Positions 29,273 to 40,458 of a DNA stretch of 64,000 bases are shown in pieces. Positions within the stretch are counted from its first letter, which is position 1. The number at the start of each line of letters is the position of its first letter. A model generated the notes under the pieces. It ran no database searches, was not told where the DNA came from, and saw nothing but the letters and a program-made list of their open reading frames with translations. Position numbers and translations under genes: made by a program. This DNA comes from Pseudomonas sputi. GTDB taxonomy: Bacteria > Pseudomonadota > Gammaproteobacteria > Pseudomonadales > Pseudomonadaceae. The stretch is taken from positions 113,952 through 177,951 of the forward strand of contig NZ_BQHI01000011.1 in assembly GCF_021603585.1 (NCBI RefSeq). The letters are read 5' to 3'.

Positions 29273-30088
29273 TTGCCGAGCGTATCGACTTTGACCACCG
29301 CCGATACGGCGTTGCTGGTGCAACTCTCTGACAGTCATCTGTTCGCCGAGGCGGATGGAACGCTGCTGGGCATGAACACCCGCGAGAGCCTGCAAAAAGT
29401 CATCGAGCTGGTGCTTGAGCAGCAACCGCGGATCGACCTGATCGTTGCCAGCGGCGACCTGTCCCAGGACGGTACGCTGGAGTCTTATCAGCTGTTTCGC
29501 CAGATGACGGCGCAGATCGACGCGCCGGCCCGCTGGATCCCCGGCAACCACGACGAACCGCACATCATGGCGCAGGCGACGGTGAAGAGTGCATTGCTGG
29601 AGTCCGTGGTGGATGTCGGCAACTGGCGCGTGACCCTGCTCGATTCGGCAGTGCCCGGATCGGTGCCGGGGTATCTGCAGGATGATCAACTGCAATTGCT
29701 CGCCCGTTCCCTGAGCGAAGCGCCGGATCGCCATCATCTGGTGTGCTTCCACCACCATCCGGTGTCGATCGGTTGCGCCTGGATGGAACCGATCGGTTTG
29801 CGCAATCCGGAAGCCTTTTTCGAGGTGCTCGATCGTTTCCCGCAGGCCCGCGCCGTGTTGTGGGGGCATGTCCATCAGGAGATCGATCGCGAGCGCAACG
29901 GCGTGCGGCTGATTGCCTCGCCGTCGACCTGCATTCAGTTCGAGCCGGGCAGTGAAGACTTCAAGGTCGGCGAGCAGGCGCCGGGGTATCGCTGGTTGCG
30001 GTTGTGGCCGGATGGTCGGCTGGAGACTGGCGTGGAACGTGTCACCGGTTTCAATTTTCAGGTGGATTACGGCTCCAACGGTTACTGA
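29273..30088 (+). CDS. cpdA: 3',5'-cyclic-AMP phosphodiesterase
   Basis: 271 residues from TTG 29273 with GGGGAG upstream; the more upstream TTG 29231 lacks a ribosome site. Calcineurin-type metallophosphoesterase with all motifs in order: LVQLSDSHLF, VASGDLSQDG, WIPGNHDEPH, LVCFHHHPV and LWGHVHQE. It hydrolyses cAMP in the cytoplasm and so tunes Vfr/CRP-type regulation. Confidence 0.9.
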   Translation: MPSVSTLTTADTALLVQLSDSHLFAEADGTLLGMNTRESLQKVIELVLEQQPRIDLIVASGDLSQDGTLESYQLFRQMTAQIDAPARWIPGNHDEPHIMAQATVKSALLESVVDVGNWRVTLLDSAVPGSVPGYLQDDQLQLLARSLSEAPDRHHLVCFHHHPVSIGCAWMEPIGLRNPEAFFEVLDRFPQARAVLWGHVHQEIDRERNGVRLIASPSTCIQFEPGSEDFKVGEQAPGYRWLRLWPDGRLETGVERVTGFNFQVDYGSNGY

Positions 30089-30184
30089 TGGACGGGGGCA
30101 GCGCTGATTTCCTCGGGTGCTGGCCCAACACCCCTCGACTCCCTGTAAACTCCGCTTTCTTCAGCCGACGCCCAGGGAGCTCAA

Positions 30185-30793
30185 ATGTCCGGTTCGATTC
30201 TCTATATCCATGGTTTCAACAGTGCGCCGGCCTCGAAGAAGGCCTGTCAGCTGGTCGAGGTGATGGAACGGCTGGGCCTGAGCGATCAACTGCGTGTCCC
30301 GGCGCTGCATCACCACCCGCGCGAAGCCATCGGTCAGCTGGAACAGGCAATCGCCGAACTGGGGCGGCCATTGCTGGTGGGAAGCTCGCTCGGCGGCTAC
30401 TATGCGACTCACCTGGCCGAGCGCCATGGCCTGAAAGCCCTGCTGGTCAACCCGGCCGTCAGTCCGCACCGGATGTTCGACGGATACCTGGGCACCCAGA
30501 AAAACCTGTACACCGACGAAACCTGGGAGCTGACCCACGATCACGTGACGGCCCTGGCCGAGCTGGAAGTGCCGGCACCGCAGGATCCACAGCGCTATCA
30601 GGTGTGGTTGCAGACCGGGGATGAAACGCTGGATTATCGCCTTGCCCAGCAGTATTACCGGGCTTGTGCCTTGCGCATTCAGGCCGGCGGCGACCACAGT
30701 TTCCAGGGTTTTGTTACACAATTGCCGGCATTGCTCAGCTTTGCCGGGATTGGCGCCGATACCTATCAGGCAATCGATTTCAACGCACTGTGA
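30185..30793 (+). CDS. yqiA: YqiA-family alpha/beta-hydrolase (esterase)
   Basis: 202 residues. The N-terminus SILYIHGFNSAPASKK forms the oxyanion region; the nucleophile elbow is VGSSLGGYYAT with Ser near residue 67; a late His lies in GGDHSFQGF. Acyl-CoA or carboxyl esterase activity is known for E. coli YqiA. Directly upstream of parE, as in E. coli. Confidence 0.88.
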   Translation: MSGSILYIHGFNSAPASKKACQLVEVMERLGLSDQLRVPALHHHPREAIGQLEQAIAELGRPLLVGSSLGGYYATHLAERHGLKALLVNPAVSPHRMFDGYLGTQKNLYTDETWELTHDHVTALAELEVPAPQDPQRYQVWLQTGDETLDYRLAQQYYRACALRIQAGGDHSFQGFVTQLPALLSFAGIGADTYQAIDFNAL

Positions 30794-30822
30794 AGTCTTG
30801 CCCCATTTCATTGAATTACTGA

Positions 30823-32741
<1,919 letters not shown>

Positions 32742-32742
<1 letters not shown>

Positions 32743-33731
32743 TGCGGTTTGGCTGGGCCTTGGCGGGTGCGTTGCTGCTGGGTTCGATGACGGTGTCGGC
32801 AGAGCCTGTGCAAGAGCTGCGCGTGCTCGCCGAACACCCGGTCGAGGGCATGCGCGGCGGCAACCTGTCGGGGCTGGCCTTGTGCGGCAACGACCTGTGG
32901 AGCGTTTCGGATCGCGACGATGACCAGATCTACCGTCTCGACACCCGCGACCGGGTCTGGCAAGCCACGGCCGTGCGTATCGATCCGCCGAAAGTGCCGG
33001 ACAGCGGTTTGCCGTGGGGCATCAGTTCGCGCACCTGGGCGGCGTCATTCATTCGTGGCGGCGATCTGGATTTCGAGGGCATCAGTTGCGACGGGGCCGG
33101 CAACCGTTACATCGTCAGCGAGGCCCATGCCGCGGTGTTGCAAGTGCCGCCGCAGGGGCCTTCGGCGTGGCTGAAAATCTCGCCGATGATGGTTCGCGAA
33201 GCGCGGGCCAGCGGGATGCTGCTGCAGTTCAACGCTCTGTTTGAAGGCTTGGCGATCAACCCGGCGGGCGACCAGATGTGGCTGGCTGCCGAGCGGCAGA
33301 GTCGCGGCTTGCTGCTGATCAAGCGCCAGCAAACGGTGTGGGATTGTGACGGCCGCTGCGTATTGCTCAGCGAAGGCGGGATGGAAATGCAACCGCCGCA
33401 GTTCCCGAAAGCCCGGCCGGTCAATCGCGATTTTTCCGACGTGTCCCTGTTCAACGGCAAACTGTTTACCCTTGAGCGCAACGCCTACCAGATCTGCCGT
33501 CGCGATGCGCAGACGGCCAAGGTCGAGCTCTGCTGGTCGTATGCGGCCGAGCTGTTGCAGGCCAATCGGCGGTATTCGCAGAACTTCGGGCTGGAAGAGG
33601 CGCTGGTCGTCGATGCTCAAGGCGCCTGGATCGGCGTCGACAACAATTTCGGCCCGCGCGCCGATGGCGAGGTTCGCCCGATTATCTGGCGTTTCGCCGC
33701 GCCTGAAGGTGGCTGGAGCGCCAAGCCGTGA
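32742..33731 (+). CDS. Exported esterase-like/phytase-like beta-propeller protein
   Basis: 329 residues with a signal peptide (MRFGWALAGALLLGSMTVSA). The mature protein matches the esterase-like activity of phytase family: GGNLSGLALCGNDLWSVSDR with GDLDFEGISCDG, and the C-terminal YSQNFGLEEALVVDAQGAWIGVDN. Probably periplasmic; substrate unknown. Within the parE-parC operon, joined by overlaps at both ends, so it is coexpressed with topoisomerase IV. Confidence 0.8.
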
Positions 33732-34252
33732 GCCAGCAACCACCGGGCAGGCGCGCCGGCCGGGTGCTGATGATTCTGGCGTGGTGTGCGGCGCTGTTTC
33801 TGGCCACGCGGTTTTTCGGCCAGTGGGAAGAACGCCAGCGTAATCCCAATGTGGAAGTGGCTTCGCAGCAGGGTAAGGGCTTTATCGAAGTGAAATTGAT
33901 CGGCAACGCCCAGGGACATTTTGTCGCCAGCGGCCTGATCAACGGTCGGCCGGTGGAGTTCATGCTCGACACCGGCGCGACCGACGTGGCAATCCCGGCC
34001 AAGGTGGCGAAAGATCTCAGGCTGGAAGAAGGTTTCGGTGTGACCCTGAGCACGGCCAATGGCCTGAGCCAGGGCTATCGCACCCGTATCGACCGCCTGC
34101 AACTGGGCGACATCGTGCTGCGGGACGTCCGCGCACTGGTGGCGCCCGGCCTGCATGGCGATCAGGTGCTGCTCGGCATGAGCGCCCTGAACAAACTTGA
34201 ATTTACCCAGCGCGGTGGCACCATGCTGCTGCGCCAGACAACGAACCGATGA
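33728..34252 (+). CDS. Membrane-anchored retropepsin-like aspartic protease
   Basis: 174 residues from GTG 33728, overlapping the preceding stop by 4 bases. One N-terminal membrane span ([19 protein letters not shown]) and a single aspartic-protease half with [13 protein letters not shown] near residue 77, like the TIGR02281 clan AA family. The catalytic domain should face the periplasm. Like viral retropepsins it would work as a dimer. Eight bases before parC. Confidence 0.85.
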   Translation: MSQQPPGRRAGRVLMILAWCAALFLATRFFGQWEERQRNPNVEVASQQGKGFIEVKLIGNAQGHFVASGLINGRPVEFMLDTGATDVAIPAKVAKDLRLEEGFGVTLSTANGLSQGYRTRIDRLQLGDIVLRDVRALVAPGLHGDQVLLGMSALNKLEFTQRGGTMLLRQTTNR

Positions 34253-34259
34253 GGCCCGC

Positions 34260-36524
34260 ATGAGCGACTCCCTTGATCTCAGCCTGGACGGTGTAGAACG
34301 CCGCTCGCTGGCTGACTTCACCGAAAATGCCTACCTCAACTACTCCATGTACGTGATCATGGACCGCGCCCTGCCGCATATCGGCGACGGCCTGAAACCG
34401 GTACAGCGGCGTATCGTCTACGCCATGAGCGAGCTGGGGCTGGATGCCGATTCCAAGCACAAGAAGTCGGCGCGTACCGTCGGCGACGTGCTCGGCAAGT
34501 TCCACCCGCACGGCGACTCGGCGTGTTACGAAGCGATGGTGCTGATGGCCCAGCCGTTCAGCTACCGCTACACGCTGGTGGACGGCCAGGGCAACTGGGG
34601 TGCGCCGGACGACCCCAAATCCTTCGCCGCCATGCGTTACACCGAAGCGCGGCTGTCGCGTTACTCCGAAGTGCTGCTCAGCGAATTGGGCCAGGGCACC
34701 GCGGACTGGGGTCCGAACTTCGACGGTACCCTGCAGGAACCTTTGGTGTTGCCGGCACGTTTGCCGAACATCCTGCTCAACGGCACCACCGGTATCGCCG
34801 TGGGCATGGCCACCGACGTGCCGCCGCACAACCTGCGCGAAGTCGCCACCGCGTGCGTGCGCCTGCTCGATGAGCCAAAAGCCACGGTCGAACAGCTCTG
34901 CGAACACATTCAGGGTCCGGACTACCCGACCGAAGCGGAAATCATCACCCCGCGCGCCGACCTGCTGAAAATGTACGAAACCGGCAAGGGCTCGGTGCGC
35001 ATGCGCGCCGTGTACCACGTCGAGGACGGTGACATCATCGTCACCGCGCTGCCGCACCAGGTCTCCGGGGCCAAAGTGCTGGAGCAGATCGCTGCGCTGA
35101 TGCAGGCCAAACCGTCGAAAGCGCCGCAGATTGCCGATCTTCGCGACGAATCCGACCACGAAAATCCGTGCCGCATCGTGATCATCCCGGTCAACAGCCG
35201 CGTCGATCACGACGCGCTGATGCAGCATCTGTTCGCCAGCACCGAGCTGGAGTCGACCTACCGGGTCAACGTCAACATCATCGGTCTGGACGGCAAGCCG
35301 CAGCTGAAAAACCTCCGTGCGTTGCTGGTTGAGTGGCTGGAGTTCCGCGTGCTGACCGTGCGTCGCCGCCTGCAATTTCGCCTCGACAAGGTCGAGCGCC
35401 GCCTGCACCTGTTGGACGGTTTGCTGATTGCCTACCTCAACCTGGATGAAGTGATCCACATCATCCGCACCGAAGAGCATCCGAAAGCCAAGCTGATCGA
35501 GCGTTTCGCCCTCAGCGAAATCCAGGCCGACTACATTCTCGACACCCGTCTGCGTCAGTTGGCGCGACTGGAAGAGATGAAACTGCGCGACGAGCAGGAC
35601 GAACTGCTCAAGGAACAGGCCAAGCTGCAAGCCCTGCTGGGCAGCGAAGCCAAGTTGAAGAAGCTGGTTCGCAGTGAACTGTTGAAAGACGCCGAAACCT
35701 ACGGCGACGACCGTCGGTCGCCAATCGTCGAACGCGCTGAAGCCAAGGCGCTGACCGAGCACGATCTGCTGCCGAACGAGAAAGTCACCGTTGTGCTGTC
35801 GGAAAAAGGCTGGATCCGTTCGGCCAAGGGCCACGATATCGATGCCACTGGCCTGTCATACAAGGCCGGGGATGGCTTCAAGACTTCGGCGGCGGGGCGT
35901 TCGAACCAGTCGGCCGTGGTCATCGACTCCACGGGTCGCAGTTACTCGCTGGCAACCCATACCCTGCCATCGGCACGGGGCCAGGGCGAGCCGTTGACGG
36001 GCCGTCTGACGCCGCCGCCGGGGGCAACGTTCGAATGTGTGCTGATGCCTGAGGAGGACTCGCTGTACGTGATCGCCTCCGATGCCGGCTACGGTTTCGT
36101 GGTGAAAGGCGAAGACCTGCAAGCCAAGAACAAGGCTGGCAAGGCTCTGTTGAGCCTGCCGAACAACGCCAAGGTGATTGCGCCGCGTCCGGTCGCCGAC
36201 CGCGAGCACAACTGGCTGGCTTCGGTGACGACCGAGGGGCGCCTGTTGATCTTCAAGATCAGCGACCTGCCACAATTAGGGAAGGGCAAAGGCAACAAGA
36301 TCATCGGTATTTCCGGTGAGCGCGTGGCCAGTCGCGAAGAATATGTCACGGACATCGCCGTTCTTCCTGAAGGCGCAACCTTGGTGCTGCAGGCCGGAAA
36401 ACGCACTTTGTCGCTGAAGGCCGACGACCTCGAACACTACAAAGGTGAGCGTGGTCGCCGTGGCAACAAACTGCCACGAGGCTTCCAAAGGGTGGATGCG
36501 CTGCTCGTCGAAAACCTCAATTAA
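34260..36524 (+). CDS. parC: DNA topoisomerase IV subunit A
   Basis: 754 residues from ATG 34260. The N-terminal breakage-reunion domain has [20 protein letters not shown] and [12 protein letters not shown]; the active-site Tyr is near residue 127 in [10 protein letters not shown]. Quinolone-determining positions Ser87 and Glu91 (P. aeruginosa numbering, which matches here) are wild type. C-terminal beta-pinwheel repeats follow. Works with ParE. Confidence 0.97.
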   Translation: MSDSLDLSLDGVERRSLADFTENAYLNYSMYVIMDRALPHIGDGLKPVQRRIVYAMSELGLDADSKHKKSARTVGDVLGKFHPHGDSACYEAMVLMAQPFSYRYTLVDGQGNWGAPDDPKSFAAMRYTEARLSRYSEVLLSELGQGTADWGPNFDGTLQEPLVLPARLPNILLNGTTGIAVGMATDVPPHNLREVATACVRLLDEPKATVEQLCEHIQGPDYPTEAEIITPRADLLKMYETGKGSVRMRAVYHVEDGDIIVTALPHQVSGAKVLEQIAALMQAKPSKAPQIADLRDESDHENPCRIVIIPVNSRVDHDALMQHLFASTELESTYRVNVNIIGLDGKPQLKNLRALLVEWLEFRVLTVRRRLQFRLDKVERRLHLLDGLLIAYLNLDEVIHIIRTEEHPKAKLIERFALSEIQADYILDTRLRQLARLEEMKLRDEQDELLKEQAKLQALLGSEAKLKKLVRSELLKDAETYGDDRRSPIVERAEAKALTEHDLLPNEKVTVVLSEKGWIRSAKGHDIDATGLSYKAGDGFKTSAAGRSNQSAVVIDSTGRSYSLATHTLPSARGQGEPLTGRLTPPPGATFECVLMPEEDSLYVIASDAGYGFVVKGEDLQAKNKAGKALLSLPNNAKVIAPRPVADREHNWLASVTTEGRLLIFKISDLPQLGKGKGNKIIGISGERVASREEYVTDIAVLPEGATLVLQAGKRTLSLKADDLEHYKGERGRRGNKLPRGFQRVDALLVENLN

Positions 36525-36538
36525 GCGTCCTAGAGGCT

Positions 36539-36566
36539 CCGATCTACGATTTAACCCGTAGATCGG
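36539..36566 (+). terminator. Hairpin after parC
   Basis: Perfect 10-bp stem CCGATCTACG/CGTAGATCGG around an 8-base loop, 14 bases after the stop; it lacks a strong T tract, so the terminator role is probable only. Confidence 0.5.
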
Positions 36567-36698
36567 CGCTTTGGCGCTGGAGTCGGAACGCATATTCACG
36601 GATGATATGGCCTTTCAAAGCGTCGGCGTGGCCGAGCGTTCTTCATATTTTTTGAGTATTTTCACTGTGGTCAGCCTTGTGGCGGCCACCTGGACGGG

Positions 36699-37412
36699 AT
36701 GATGACTTCTCTGCGCCCCCTTATTTTCCTGCTCGCCGGCGTTCTTGGCCTGGCGGGTTGCAGTGTTCACCAGCCGGTGTCGCTGTATCAGCTGGACAGC
36801 GGAAGTCCGGCTCAGCCTGCGCAAAGCGCGGGCATGGCAGTTTTGCTGGGCCCTGTGATCGTTGCCGATTACCTGCAACGGGAAACGTTGTTGCAACGTC
36901 AACCGGACGGCAGCCTGCAGGCTTCGACCGATGGTCGCTGGGCCGGTAGCCTTTCGTCGGACATCGATCAACTGCTGTTGCGTCAGGTTGCCGGGCATCT
37001 GGACAGTCAGCGCGTAGTGCTGGCGCCGGCCACGGTGGGCTTCACCCCTGATGTGCAGGTGCTGTTGACCATCACTCGTCTGGATTCCGGTGCCAAGCAA
37101 CCGGCGATTCTGGACGCGCAGTGGCGTCTGATCGACCGTCGTGGTCAGGTGCGGGACAATCGCATCGTGCATCTGCAGGAACAGCATGCCGGCACCACCG
37201 CCGCTCAGGTACAGGCGCAAGGCGTGTTGTTGCAGCGCTTGGCCGCGCAGTTGTCGGTAGCGCTCAAGCCCTTGGCCAATCAGCCACCGGTCGCCGAGGC
37301 GCCGCGCAAATCGGCAGCGAAACCGGCAGCACCGGCGGCGGAAGCCGAGAAGCAGCCGAAGATTCCAATGGCTTCGCCGATTCGCACCGACATGGAAGTG
37401 TTTCGCTTCTAG
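36699..37412 (+). CDS. PqiC-like ABC-transport auxiliary lipoprotein
   Basis: 237 residues (ATG 36699 or 36702). Lipoprotein signal with lipobox LAGC (LLAGVLGLAGCSVHQPVSLYQL). The mature DUF330/PqiC domain has the typical start YQLDSG, then MAVLLGPVIVADYLQRETLL and DGRWAGSLSSDIDQLLLRQ. The C-terminus is Ala/Pro/Lys-rich. PqiC-type lipoproteins hold MCE-protein lipid transporters at the outer membrane; here no mce genes are adjacent. Confidence 0.8.
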   Translation: MMTSLRPLIFLLAGVLGLAGCSVHQPVSLYQLDSGSPAQPAQSAGMAVLLGPVIVADYLQRETLLQRQPDGSLQASTDGRWAGSLSSDIDQLLLRQVAGHLDSQRVVLAPATVGFTPDVQVLLTITRLDSGAKQPAILDAQWRLIDRRGQVRDNRIVHLQEQHAGTTAAQVQAQGVLLQRLAAQLSVALKPLANQPPVAEAPRKSAAKPAAPAAEAEKQPKIPMASPIRTDMEVFRF

Positions 37413-37433
37413 GACTGGATCGACTCAGAACAG

Positions 37434-37461
37434 AGCCCGCCTTGTGCGGGCTTTGTTGTTT
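37434..37461 (+). terminator. Terminator after the PqiC-like gene
   Basis: Stem AGCCCGC/GCGGGCT with loop CTTGT followed by a T-rich run (TTGTTGTTT). Confidence 0.85.
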
Positions 37462-37504
37462 CTGGGGCTCCAAAGCCTGGCGCAATCACCAAAACACCAC
37501 GCAC

Positions 37505-37542
37505 AAAAAAGCCCACAGACAATCACTCGTCTGCGGGCTTCT
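37505..37542 (-). terminator. Terminator of the minus-strand AhpA-like gene
   Basis: Read on the minus strand: AAGCCC-G-CAGAC pairs with GTCTG-T-GGGCTT, then TTTT. It lies 20 bases beyond the stop at 37562. Confidence 0.85.
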
Positions 37543-37561
37543 TCACATCAAGGGCAAGGCC

Positions 37562-39070
37562 TCAGGCCCGGCGCTCATGCATCCGCGCCAGTTGCCGCTC
37601 GAGCATCGACGGATAGGGCTCCATCAATCGCTCTACGCAGCACGCACCCTCAGGGCTGGCGATCGGCCGGATCCGCGCACGCTGACGGATCAGTGCATCG
37701 TCACCGATCTTGCGCTCAACCAGCAGCAGGTTGCGGCTGTGTTGCGACAGGGCCAGGGCGTCCTGGGCGGAGTCGGTCAGCAGCAGGTCGATCTGGCTCA
37801 GGCCGAACAGCTCGTCGCCCAGGGTCAGGCCCAGCTGCAATTGCAGGGTGATGCCGCTGTCGGCGACTTCGATCTGCAACTGGTGGCCCAGTGCCCGCAG
37901 CAGTTCGCCGCAGCAGATGGCGTTGGTCAGGTAATCGTCGCCGCTGTCCTCGGTGTGGAACAGCATTAGCGTACTGCCGTCGTTCAGGGTTTCGATTTCG
38001 CCCTGATACAGCGAAGCAGCCTGCTCCAGGCAATCGCGATAGCGATCCTGCAACTCTTCCAGGCGTGCCCGCGGCAAACGCCGAAGTTGTTCCTGTGAGC
38101 CCAGTTGCACCGCCAGCACCGCCGAGTGCTGCGGCACGCTCGGAGTCGGCCGGCGCACCGCCGGTTGTGCGACATCGCTCAGCGATTCGTCACGCAGATC
38201 GGCGAACGGGTCTTCGTCATCGTCGTCTTCAACGGTGCTGACGACATGGCGTGGCGCAGGTTTCTGCGCGGTCATCGGGCGGCTTTCGTCGAAACTCGGA
38301 TCACGCAGGTTGCGCACTTCGAATTCCGGCTCGTCGTCCTCGAATTCGGGTTCCGGCTCTGGCTCCGGTTCCGCCGGCTCCGGGGCGTAGTTGGCGTGCA
38401 ACTGGCGGGCAAGATCGCCGATCTCATCCTGGCGCTCGATACCCGGGGTGTATTCGTCGATCCGACGCAGCCACACGCGCAGTTGCAGCAGCGGTGTAGA
38501 GATGTGCCGACCCAGACGCAGGCTCAGGGCCAGGGACAATGCCAGCAGGATCGCACTCAGGATGCCCATGCTTTGCAGGCTGATGGTCATCGGCTGCTGG
38601 AACTGATCCATGTCCAGGCTGATGCGCAGTTGCCCGGCGGTCACGTCCTGGAAGGTGATCTTGCTCTCGTACATGCCCTCGGCCTCGCCCAGCAGGCCGT
38701 GCTTGGGCCGCTGGCCGGACTCGGCGAGGATGCGGTTGTCCACGCTGTAGATGGCGGCGTGGGCCACCAGCTTGTTCTTGGTCAGGTTGTTGAGCAGCAC
38801 GTTGAGGCTGAGGATGTCGTTGGACACCAGCAGCTCGGTGGCGGAGGTGGCGGTCTGCGTGGTCAGGCTTTCGCCCAGCGCATCAGCCTGCTCGTGCATG
38901 GCCTGCTTGAACTGCAGGCCCATCACGCAGGCATAGATCACCAGGGCCAGAGCGACCAGGATCACGTTATGGCTGGCAATGCGCAGTGCAATCGGTACAC
39001 GGCGGTGGCGCAGTGCACGGAAGATCAGCAGAAAGAAGTTATCGGTTTTAACTGGCGTGGGCCGGTTCAC
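37562..39070 (-). CDS. AhpA/YtjB-like membrane protein with cyclase-like C-terminus
   Basis: 502 residues, two membrane spans bounding a periplasmic domain (residues about 45-170, from FKQAMHEQADALGESLT), followed by a HAMP-like segment (LGRHISTPLLQLRVWLRRID). Next is an acidic Glu/Pro linker, about residues 228-250. The C-terminal half (from about 320, AVLAVQLGSQEQLRRL; GEIETLNDGSTLMLFHTED; LQLQLGLTLGDELFGL; LLLTDSAQDALALSQH) follows the order of a class III nucleotide cyclase fold but lacks the metal-binding Asp pair, so it is likely degenerate. Divergent from serB as in other gammaproteobacteria. Role unknown; the domain reading is inference. Confidence 0.7.
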   Translation of the reverse strand: MNRPTPVKTDNFFLLIFRALRHRRVPIALRIASHNVILVALALVIYACVMGLQFKQAMHEQADALGESLTTQTATSATELLVSNDILSLNVLLNNLTKNKLVAHAAIYSVDNRILAESGQRPKHGLLGEAEGMYESKITFQDVTAGQLRISLDMDQFQQPMTISLQSMGILSAILLALSLALSLRLGRHISTPLLQLRVWLRRIDEYTPGIERQDEIGDLARQLHANYAPEPAEPEPEPEPEFEDDEPEFEVRNLRDPSFDESRPMTAQKPAPRHVVSTVEDDDDEDPFADLRDESLSDVAQPAVRRPTPSVPQHSAVLAVQLGSQEQLRRLPRARLEELQDRYRDCLEQAASLYQGEIETLNDGSTLMLFHTEDSGDDYLTNAICCGELLRALGHQLQIEVADSGITLQLQLGLTLGDELFGLSQIDLLLTDSAQDALALSQHSRNLLLVERKIGDDALIRQRARIRPIASPEGACCVERLMEPYPSMLERQLARMHERRA

Positions 39071-39204
39071 TGAGCTCGGCTCTTTTGTCCGTGAAGTTGA
39101 CGCGCAGTATAGCGACAGGCCCTAGACCGGCAAAGCGCTGGCGGTGCCCGATGGTCACTGAAAGTGGGTAGAATGCGGTTTTTTTCCAGTTGCGGGGGTG
39201 CGCG

Positions 39205-40419
39205 TTGCGCGAAATCGTCCTGATTAACATCACGGGAGTCGACCGTCCGGGTCTGACGGCGGCCATTACCGGTGTTCTGGCCCAGGGTGGTGTGAATATC
39301 CTCGACATCGGTCAGGCGGTGATCCACGACATGCTCTCGTTCGGCATCCTTGTGGAAATTCCCGACTCCGAGCAAGGCAAGTCGGTGCTCAAGGACATCC
39401 TGTTCAAAGGCTACGAGCTCGACCAGCAGGTGCGCTTCACCCCGGTGTCCGAAGAGGATTACCAGCAATGGGTGGGCAATCAGGGCAAAAAACGCCACAT
39501 CGTCACCCTGCTGACCCGCAAGGTCACCGCCGGCCAGTTGCAGGCGGTGAGCTCGATCACCGCCAAATACGGTCTGAACATCGACCATATCGACCGTCTG
39601 TCGGGTCGCATGCCGCTCGACACCCCGGCCGACAAGGGCAAGGGCTGCATCGAATTCTCCGTGCGTGGCGAAGCGGCCGACCCGCAGGCCCTGCGCGCCG
39701 AGTTCCTCAGCGTAGCCCAGGAACTCAACGTCGATATCGCCTTCCAGGAAGACTCGCTGTTCCGTCGCAATCGTCGTCTGGCGGTGTTCGACATGGACTC
39801 GACCCTGATCGAAGCCGAAGTCATCGATGAACTGGCCAAAGCCGCCGGCGTTGGCGATCAGGTTTCGCAAATCACCGAACGGGCAATGGCCGGCGAGCTG
39901 GACTTCCGCGCCAGCTTCAAAGAGCGTCTGGCCTTGCTCAAGGGGCTGGACGTGAGCGTGCTCGACTCGATCGGCGCCTCGCTGCGTCTGACCGAAGGTG
40001 CCGAGACCCTGTTCGCCGAACTCAAGCGTCTGGGCTACAAGACCGCGATCCTGTCCGGCGGTTTCACCTACTTCGCCAAGCAATTGCAGGCCAAACTCGG
40101 CATCGACTATGTGTTCGCCAACGAGCTGGAAGTGGTCGACGGCAAGTGCACCGGCGTGGCGATCGAGCCGATTGTCGATGCCCAGCGCAAGGCCGATCTG
40201 CTGAAACAGCTGGCTGAAAAAGAAGGTTTGCGCCTGGAACAGACCATCGCCGTGGGCGATGGCGCCAACGACCTGCCGATGCTGGCGATTGCCGGTCTGG
40301 GCGTGGCGTTTCGCGCCAAACCGCTGGTCAAGCAGTCGGCGAAGCAGGCGATCTCGACCCTCGGGCTGGATGGCGTGCTGTACCTGCTGGGCTTCCGCGA
40401 TCGCGACGGGCAGCTCTGA
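39205..40419 (+). CDS. serB: Phosphoserine phosphatase SerB
   Basis: 404 residues from TTG 39205 (MREIVLINITGVDRPGLTAA), with GGGGGTG upstream; TTG 39190 has no ribosome site. Two N-terminal ACT domains, then the HAD core: nucleophile motif AVFDMDSTLIEAE near residue 192, motif II LSGGFTYFA, and motif IV VGDGANDLPML. Last step of serine synthesis. The long double-ACT form is typical of Pseudomonas. Confidence 0.95.
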   Translation: MREIVLINITGVDRPGLTAAITGVLAQGGVNILDIGQAVIHDMLSFGILVEIPDSEQGKSVLKDILFKGYELDQQVRFTPVSEEDYQQWVGNQGKKRHIVTLLTRKVTAGQLQAVSSITAKYGLNIDHIDRLSGRMPLDTPADKGKGCIEFSVRGEAADPQALRAEFLSVAQELNVDIAFQEDSLFRRNRRLAVFDMDSTLIEAEVIDELAKAAGVGDQVSQITERAMAGELDFRASFKERLALLKGLDVSVLDSIGASLRLTEGAETLFAELKRLGYKTAILSGGFTYFAKQLQAKLGIDYVFANELEVVDGKCTGVAIEPIVDAQRKADLLKQLAEKEGLRLEQTIAVGDGANDLPMLAIAGLGVAFRAKPLVKQSAKQAISTLGLDGVLYLLGFRDRDGQL

Positions 40420-40458
40420 CCAAGGCACAGGATCGCAGCCCTGGGCGGCGGTCCTGGC

